Shown here: piece by piece, positions 7,740 through 11,687 of the stretch | Position numbering within the stretch: the first letter of the stretch is position 1 | Layout of the letters: each line of letters starts with the position of its first letter | Source of the DNA: Leptolyngbyaceae cyanobacterium SM1_3_5 | Lineage (GTDB): Bacteria > Cyanobacteriota > Cyanobacteriia > Elainellales > Elainellaceae | Direction of reading: 5' to 3' | NCBI GenBank assembly: GCA_012031475.1 | Contig: JAAUTJ010000086.1 | Location: 1-11,687, forward strand | DNA length: 11,687 bases | Translations under genes and position numbers: made by a program | Notes under the pieces: model-generated | The model's database searches: none | Told to the model about the DNA's origin: nothing | The model's input: only the letters and a program-made list of their open reading frames with translations

Positions 7740-8902
7740 CGAATTCCGGCTTCGCGCATCCGTTCGATCGCCTCGTGCATTCGTTCCACTGCGATCGTCA
7801 GCGCAATCCGAAAATAGCGATCGCCACCCGCGCCATAGCCGACTCCGGGCGCAACGACGATGCCGCATTTTTCCATCAGCAGCAGGACAAATTCGGTTGA
7901 ACTGTAGCCAGCAGGAACCGGAACCCACACGTACAGCGTGGCTTTGGGCGGCTCGATCGGCCAGCCGAGCGATCGCAATCCAGCCACGATCAGATCGCGC
8001 CGATTTTCGTAGATCGTCATTAGCTGCTGAAGCTGCACTGCATCGGTGGCAAATCCGGCGATCGCCGCTTGCTGAACGGCTTTGAACAAGCCAGAATCCA
8101 CGTTGGTTTTCACCTGATTTAAGCCTTTGATGCCGATCGGATTTCCGGCAACGAAGCCGACGCGCCAGCCCGTCATGTTGTACGACTTCGACAAGCTGTG
8201 AAATTCGATCGCAATCTCTTTTGCACCCGGAACTTGCAGAACGCTGGGCGGCTTGTAGCCCTCATAGGCGATTTCCGCATAGGCGTGGTCGTGACACAGC
8301 AAAATTTGGTGCCTGTGACAGAACGCCACTAGTTCGGCAAAAAACTCCAGCGGGGCCACTGCGCCCGTCGGATTGTTGGGATAGTTGATCCACAACAGCT
8401 TGGCGCAATCGGCCACTGCGTCGGGAATGGCACTGAGATCCGGCAGGTAGCCGCGATCGCTGGACAGGGGCATAATGTAAGGCTCACCGCCTGCAAAAAT
8501 CGTCGCCGTCCGATAGACGGGATAGCCCGGATCGGGAATCAGCGTGTAGTCGCCCGCTTCGACGAAGGCCAAAAAGGTATTGTGAATCGCTTCTTTGGAA
8601 CCGATCGAAGCAATAATTTCGGAATCAGGATCGAGTCCCGTCACGCCAAATCGCCGTGCCATCCAATCTGCCGCCGCCTGCCGAAAAGCAGGCATTCCCT
8701 GATAAGGCGGATAGCTGTGCGTGGTGGGATCGTCGATCGCCTCATGCATCGCCTGCACAATATGGGTCAGCGTGGGGCGATCGGGATCGCCAATGCTGAG
8801 ATTGATCACATCAACGCCTTGGGCTTGAAGCGCTTGCCGCTGGCGGTTGAGTTGAGCAAACAGGTAGGGCGGAATTTGTTCTAACCGCTTGGCAAACTGC
8901 AT
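7730..8902 (-). CDS. dapL: LL-diaminopimelate aminotransferase-type PLP enzyme (class I/II)
   Basis: The product has 390 residues, is full length and intact. It is a fold-type I aminotransferase with the expected landmarks: INLSIGDPDRP (33-43), YPPYQGM, GSKEAIHNTF, PDPGYPVYR, NYPNNPTG (173-180), Asp205 and Tyr208 in CHDHAYAE, the PLP-binding Lys239 in SLSKSYNMTGWRVGF, and the carboxylate-binding Arg near the C-terminus (YFRIALT). The match is to the cyanobacterial proteins usually named DapL, which convert tetrahydrodipicolinate to LL-diaminopimelate for lysine and peptidoglycan. Cyanobacteria carry more than one such paralogue, and the substrate of this one may differ. Start ATG at 8902 begins the conserved MQFAKRLEQIPPYLFA. 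It overlaps the opposing 117-aa gene by 10 bases at its 3' end. Confidence 0.88.
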   Translation of the reverse strand: MQFAKRLEQIPPYLFAQLNRQRQALQAQGVDVINLSIGDPDRPTLTHIVQAMHEAIDDPTTHSYPPYQGMPAFRQAAADWMARRFGVTGLDPDSEIIASIGSKEAIHNTFLAFVEAGDYTLIPDPGYPVYRTATIFAGGEPYIMPLSSDRGYLPDLSAIPDAVADCAKLLWINYPNNPTGAVAPLEFFAELVAFCHRHQILLCHDHAYAEIAYEGYKPPSVLQVPGAKEIAIEFHSLSKSYNMTGWRVGFVAGNPIGIKGLNQVKTNVDSGLFKAVQQAAIAGFATDAVQLQQLMTIYENRRDLIVAGLRSLGWPIEPPKATLYVWVPVPAGYSSTEFVLLLMEKCGIVVAPGVGYGAGGDRYFRIALTIAVERMHEAIERMREAGIRYA

Positions 8903-9027
8903 GACGGCGCGGCACGATCCTCAAGGTAAATGATTCAAACAGTTTACCGTTGAGCGTAGCGCGATCGAACATTTGTTTAGTGAGTGTCTGCTCTCGTAGC
9001 ACAACTTCGCTTGCTAGAATGAGCAGT

Positions 9028-9222
9028 TTAAGGATTGGGAACAAGCTGAACGCGGCCCGCATCCATTTCAGACATTAGCAGTTCTAGCGCTTCATAATCT
9101 GCATCGGAGATATAACCCAAGCGAGTTAGCTCGTAGTTAATTTCGTTTTCAATTGCAGGGGTTAGCTTACGAATGTACAAAGCTTCTTGAACAAGTTTGC
9201 GAATGGCGTAGGTTGTTTTCAT
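9028..9222 (-). CDS. Small cyanobacterial hypothetical protein, 64 aa
   Basis: The protein starts MKTTYAIRKLVQEALYIRK, continues LTPAIENEINYELTRLGYIS, and ends ALELLMSEMDAGRVQLVPNP. It is acidic and probably all helical, with no signal peptide or membrane span. I know similar short proteins from cyanobacteria but no function. I chose the ATG at 9222; an in-frame TTG at 9264 would add 14 residues of unconserved appearance. Neither start has a good Shine-Dalgarno. It reads toward the aminotransferase with 125 bases between and may share its transcript. Confidence 0.7.
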   Translation of the reverse strand: MKTTYAIRKLVQEALYIRKLTPAIENEINYELTRLGYISDADYEALELLMSEMDAGRVQLVPNP

Positions 9223-9264
9223 GGCAGGTGCTGCCGCTGTTTGGATATGGGCATCTATTGACAA

Positions 9265-9740
9265 TTATTTTCGGCTCAATCACCCGCTTGCGAAGTGATC
9301 CAACTCTGCTGCTGATGGTGATCTCAATCACCTGATCGATCGTTGGGGATACTGAACTGTTTTTAGGAATGGATGGAGCGATCGAGTCTTCGTACTTCCA
9401 CTATCGTACGTGTACGGTTGCAACTATTTGTCGTCCTCCAAACGGCATAAATTCAGGGATATTGCTGTAGTGAAAACCGTGTATGTACTAAAAAAGGTAG
9501 GCAATTTACTTCAATTGGATTCGCCGTAAAGCTGAAATAGAACTCGTATTTTCACGGTGATTTGTAGCTGTGTACACTTTCTAGTTGAAATACTTATTGA
9601 AATCTTTAAATTACTGGACTTGACAAATAAAGTTTCAGCAAAATAAAGCAAAACTGTTGGTTCATTTTGAAATCAGCAGCTATGTTTTGTAGATATCCAA
9701 AATGCGGTTGATTCAATAGCTAGATCAGGCAGGACTGTAA
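9265..9740 (+). other. AT-richer intergenic region upstream of the STAS gene
   Basis: These 476 bases separate the divergent 64-aa gene and STAS gene. I find no supported gene. The left part contains several ATCAC/GTGAT words, including a perfect 6-base inverted repeat (9317-9322 with 9327-9332, 4-base loop) lacking a T tract. The right part (9480-9740) is distinctly AT-rich and free of HIP1 octamers. It contains a promoter candidate at 9620 and the STAS Shine-Dalgarno AGGA at 9731-9734. Confidence 0.5.
9620..9649 (+). promoter_or_regulatory. Candidate sigma70-type promoter for the STAS gene
   Basis: A perfect -35 TTGACA at 9620-9625 is followed 18 bases later by a weak -10-like TAAAGC (9644-9649), inside AT-rich DNA. 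It lies about 90 bases before the STAS start. The -10 is poor, so confidence is limited. Confidence 0.35.
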
Positions 9741-10079
9741 ATGATGCAAAATACTCTTGTGCTTCCCAAAACAGAAACGATCGCGCCCAAAGGCCATCTG
9801 AACGCGGCCAACGCCGACCTTTTAAAGCGACAGCTTTCCTCGATCGTGACCTCTGAAGATTGCTCGCGGCTGCTTGTGGATATGCACGAGGTCGAATCAC
9901 TTGACAGTGCAGGTTTAATGGCGCTCGTTGCCGCCCTCACGCTCGCGCAACAGTTCGACAAGCGCTTTAGCCTTTGCTGCGTTCCGCCCTCAATTCGGAT
10001 TATTTTTGAACTCACACAGCTCGATCGCGCCTTCGAGATCTTTGAGAGCCGTGCTGCATTTGAAGCGGTTGCTGCCTAG
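9741..10079 (+). CDS. STAS-domain anti-sigma factor antagonist
   Basis: The product is a 112-residue single STAS domain, the SpoIIAA/RsbV type. Proteins of this kind bind anti-sigma factors or switch kinases and are controlled by phosphorylation of a Ser. Visible are the N-terminal strand pair (TLVLPKTETIAPKGHLNAAN), the strand LLVDMHEVESLDSAGL with the likely phospho-acceptor Ser56 in DSAG, the helix ALVAALTLAQQ, and FSLCCVPPSIRIIFELTQLD before the last helix. The start at 9741 (or the adjacent ATG at 9744) has an AGGA ribosome site. No cognate kinase, phosphatase or sigma factor lies in the window, so its partner is unknown; it may act in trans. Confidence 0.93.
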   Translation: MMQNTLVLPKTETIAPKGHLNAANADLLKRQLSSIVTSEDCSRLLVDMHEVESLDSAGLMALVAALTLAQQFDKRFSLCCVPPSIRIIFELTQLDRAFEIFESRAAFEAVAA

Positions 10080-10094
10080 CGATCGCTGACGCTG

Positions 10095-10133
10095 CCAGAA
10101 ATAACCGCCAGAAATAACGACCAGAAGCAACGC
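10095..10133 (+). repeat. Three tandem 13-bp imperfect repeats after the STAS gene
   Basis: Three consecutive units (CCAGAAATAACCG, CCAGAAATAACGA, CCAGAAGCAACGC) lie 16 bases past the STAS stop. The third unit contributes to a short hairpin AGCAA-CGC-TTGCT. No T tract follows, so it is not a convincing terminator. Confidence 0.8.
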
Positions 10134-10330
10134 TTGCTCCTCCGGTGTCTGCAAAGCGATTCCTTTCGTGCCAGAGGCTTGGAGGCTCTTGCTAATTTGG
10201 GTGCGTCTACAAGGGTTGTTCCAAATCGCCTATTTTTAAATAGCCGATTGCGAACGCCGCAACTTCTCGACAGTTCACGATCGCGATGTTCAGTATAGTG
10301 GAGTCAGTAAGCCCCACTGCGATCGAACCT

Positions 10331-11687
10331 GTGACTATTGCCGTTGAAGCGATCCTCAATGCTGAAATTCTTCGTCCCGCTCGCTATCTGGGCAACGAGC
10401 TTGGAGCCGTTCACAAAAGCTGGGAAGCGGCAAACGTCCGCTGGGTGCTGACCTACCCAGAAATTTACGAGGTCGGCGCTTCCAACCTCGGTCACATTAT
10501 TCTCTACAGCATTCTCAACGCGCAGCCCCGGCAACTGTGCGATCGCGCCTATTTGCCCGCGCCCCGATCTCTCAGCAAAGTTGCGATCGACCCAAACGCC
10601 TTTGTTCGCCGTTGAGTCGCGGCGATCGCTCTCCGATTTTGACATTCTCGGCTTTAGCCTCAGCTACGAACTGGGCGCGACCAATGTTCTCGAAATGCTG
10701 GATTTGGCGGGCATTCCGCTGACCTGGCAGGATCGATCGAACAGCAACTACCCGCTGATCTTTGCAGGCGGACAAACGGCCACCTCCAACCCCGAACCCT
10801 ACGCCGACTTCTTCGACTTCATTGTTTTGGGTGACGGCGAAGAACTGCTGCCCGAAATCGGTTTGGTTCTCGAAGAAGGCAAAGCGGCCAATTTCAGCCG
10901 TGAAGCCCTGCTGCTCGATCTGGCGCAGGTTCCGGGCGTCTACGTGCCGCAGTTTTACGACATGACGGCAGACGGCTCGGTCAAGCCCAACCGCTCGGAT
11001 GTGCCCGATCGCATCCTCCGGCGCGTTGCCACACCAATTCCGGCCTACTCGATCGGACTCGTGCCGCTAGTCGAAACGGTTCACGATCGCTTGACGATCG
11101 AAGTTCGGCGCGGCTGCACTCGCGGCTGTCGGTTTTGCCAGCCGGGAATGCTGACTCGTCCGGCGCGGGATGTCGAACCCGATCGCGTCGTCGAATCGAT
11201 CGAGCAGGGAATGCGAGCCACAGGCTACAGCGAATTTTCGCTGCTCTCGCTGAGTTGTTCGGACTATCTCGCCTTGCCCGCAGTGGGCATCGAAATTCGC
11301 AATCGGCTCCGCGAAGAAAATATCGGCTTGACGTTACCCAGTCAGCGGGTCGATCGATTTGACGAAACGATCGCCAACGTGATCGGCGGCGCCCAGATCG
11401 ACGGCTACGCCCATATCAACGAGGATGCCCTCCGCCTCCTCCGGCTGGACATCTACCTCCAGCTCAAGGTGCCAGACGAGATGGAGTTCCACGGCTGGGT
11501 ACAGATCAAGCAGCTCGACTCGGAGGGCGACACCGGCTGTTCCTACGGGGGCGCGGACGCGACCGAAGTCACCCTCGGCGCGGAAGACATCCCGGTCAGC
11601 TGGGGCGTCGGTGAAATACGCCTTACGGTGACGGCCAAGTTCACCTTCAACACCGGGCCTTTCAAGCTGCGCGGCATGGGTGGCAGC
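10331..11687 (+). CDS. B12-binding/radical SAM protein, TIGR03960-like (one-base frameshift; right end probably chimeric)
   Basis: The N-terminal part (AVEAILNAEILRPARYLGNE, VRWVLTYPEIYEVGASNLGH) resembles the B12-binding-like domain of this large radical SAM family. Its cyanobacterial members are much longer than what is visible here and their reaction is unknown. The iron-sulfur motif is CTRGCRFC (CxxxCxxC) at 11115-11138, preceded by a SIGLVPLVETVHDRLTIEVRRG segment, a typical lead-in. I prefer the GTG at 10331 because family similarity begins there; an in-frame ATG at 10286 is the alternative. The frame changes at the C4 run at 10562-10565: dropping one C gives PAPDLSAKLRSTQTPLFAVE, as expected, whereas uncorrected reading stops at 10615. 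Family similarity ends at IANVIGG (~11390). The remaining ~99 codons stay open in the same frame but look foreign to this protein. Confidence 0.87.
11391..11687 (+). other. High-GC coding-like segment foreign to the radical SAM gene
   Basis: By hand count 11401-11687 is about 64% GC, and nearly all third codon positions in the frame of the radical SAM gene are G or C. It contains no GATC at all, whereas GATCG words occur every few dozen bases up to 11399. In that frame it reads as beta-rich protein (LDIYLQLKVPDEMEFHGW, then IRLTVTAKFTFNTG) that I do not recognise and that does not belong to a radical SAM barrel, where TR..GLTFAPEAG-type sequence would be expected. It is most likely a misjoined read end, less likely a real recombination. 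Confidence 0.7.

Larger units (their letters stand above)
478..10629. repeat. Dispersed HIP1 octamers (GCGATCGC)
   Basis: More than 20 copies of GCGATCGC are scattered in genes and spacers on this stretch, for example at 478-485, 793-800, 2833-2840, 4557-4564 and 10622-10629. This is the highly iterated palindrome typical of many cyanobacterial genomes and the main taxonomic clue. Copies are absent from the AT-rich spacer before the STAS gene and from the right end. Confidence 0.95.

Noticed and set aside
9317..9332. Hairpin as a transcription terminator
   Set aside because: The stem is only six pairs and there is no T tract; it also lies in a region between divergent genes where no transcript should end.
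9470..9529. Small rightward peptide starting with GTG in the AT-rich spacer
   Set aside because: It is only 19 codons, has no ribosome binding site and no recognisable similarity.
10165..10200. Stem-loop around AGAGGCT...CTCT as terminator of the STAS gene
   Set aside because: Only four pairs form cleanly and no T run follows.
478..10629. Regularly repeated GCGATCGC as a CRISPR-like or iteron array
   Set aside because: The octamers are irregularly spaced and occur inside genes; they are the ordinary HIP1 palindromes of cyanobacteria.

Overview
The window is chromosomal DNA from a cyanobacterium. The main evidence is more than 20 copies of the palindromic octamer GCGATCGC (HIP1) plus many GATCGATC relatives, and several proteins of cyanobacterial type (ClpS, L35/L20, a DapL-type aminotransferase, short proteins known only from cyanobacteria). 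GC content is moderate and no tRNA, rRNA, CRISPR array or insertion sequence was seen. It looks like ordinary core genome and not an accessory island.

Layout from left to right. A leftward block begins with the 5' two thirds of uvrA (excision repair), which runs off the left edge. To its right lie a membrane-anchored histidine kinase and a periplasmic amino-acid-type binding protein, then rplT and rpmI (ribosomal proteins L20 and L35), a cyanobacterial Cys-rich hypothetical, cobU (cobalamin salvage/assembly), a CPBP membrane protease and clpS (N-degron adaptor of Clp protease). All are on the minus strand with short gaps. A rightward 117-aa cyanobacterial hypothetical is divergent from clpS and overlaps tail to tail with a leftward DapL-type aminotransferase, followed by a leftward 64-aa small protein. 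After a 0.5 kb AT-richer spacer come two rightward genes: a single-domain STAS anti-sigma-factor antagonist and a B12-binding/radical SAM protein that runs to the right end.

Two properties of the sequence matter more than any single gene. First, five genes (uvrA, the kinase, the binding protein, cobU, the radical SAM gene) each carry a one-base frameshift. In every case it sits at a short C/G homopolymer, and adding or removing one C/G restores a family-typical protein. This pattern points to sequencing or assembly error more than to real pseudogenes, and uncorrected gene calls give wrong N- or C-termini. Second, the last ~290 bases lose radical SAM homology, HIP1-type words and cyanobacterial codon use, and become ~64% GC coding DNA of another character. 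The right end is probably a chimeric join.

I do not see a convincing undescribed system. The nearest candidate is the adjacent binding protein and histidine kinase downstream of rpmI-rplT. They look like a split amino-acid-sensing module whose kinase has a degenerate ATP-binding motif.
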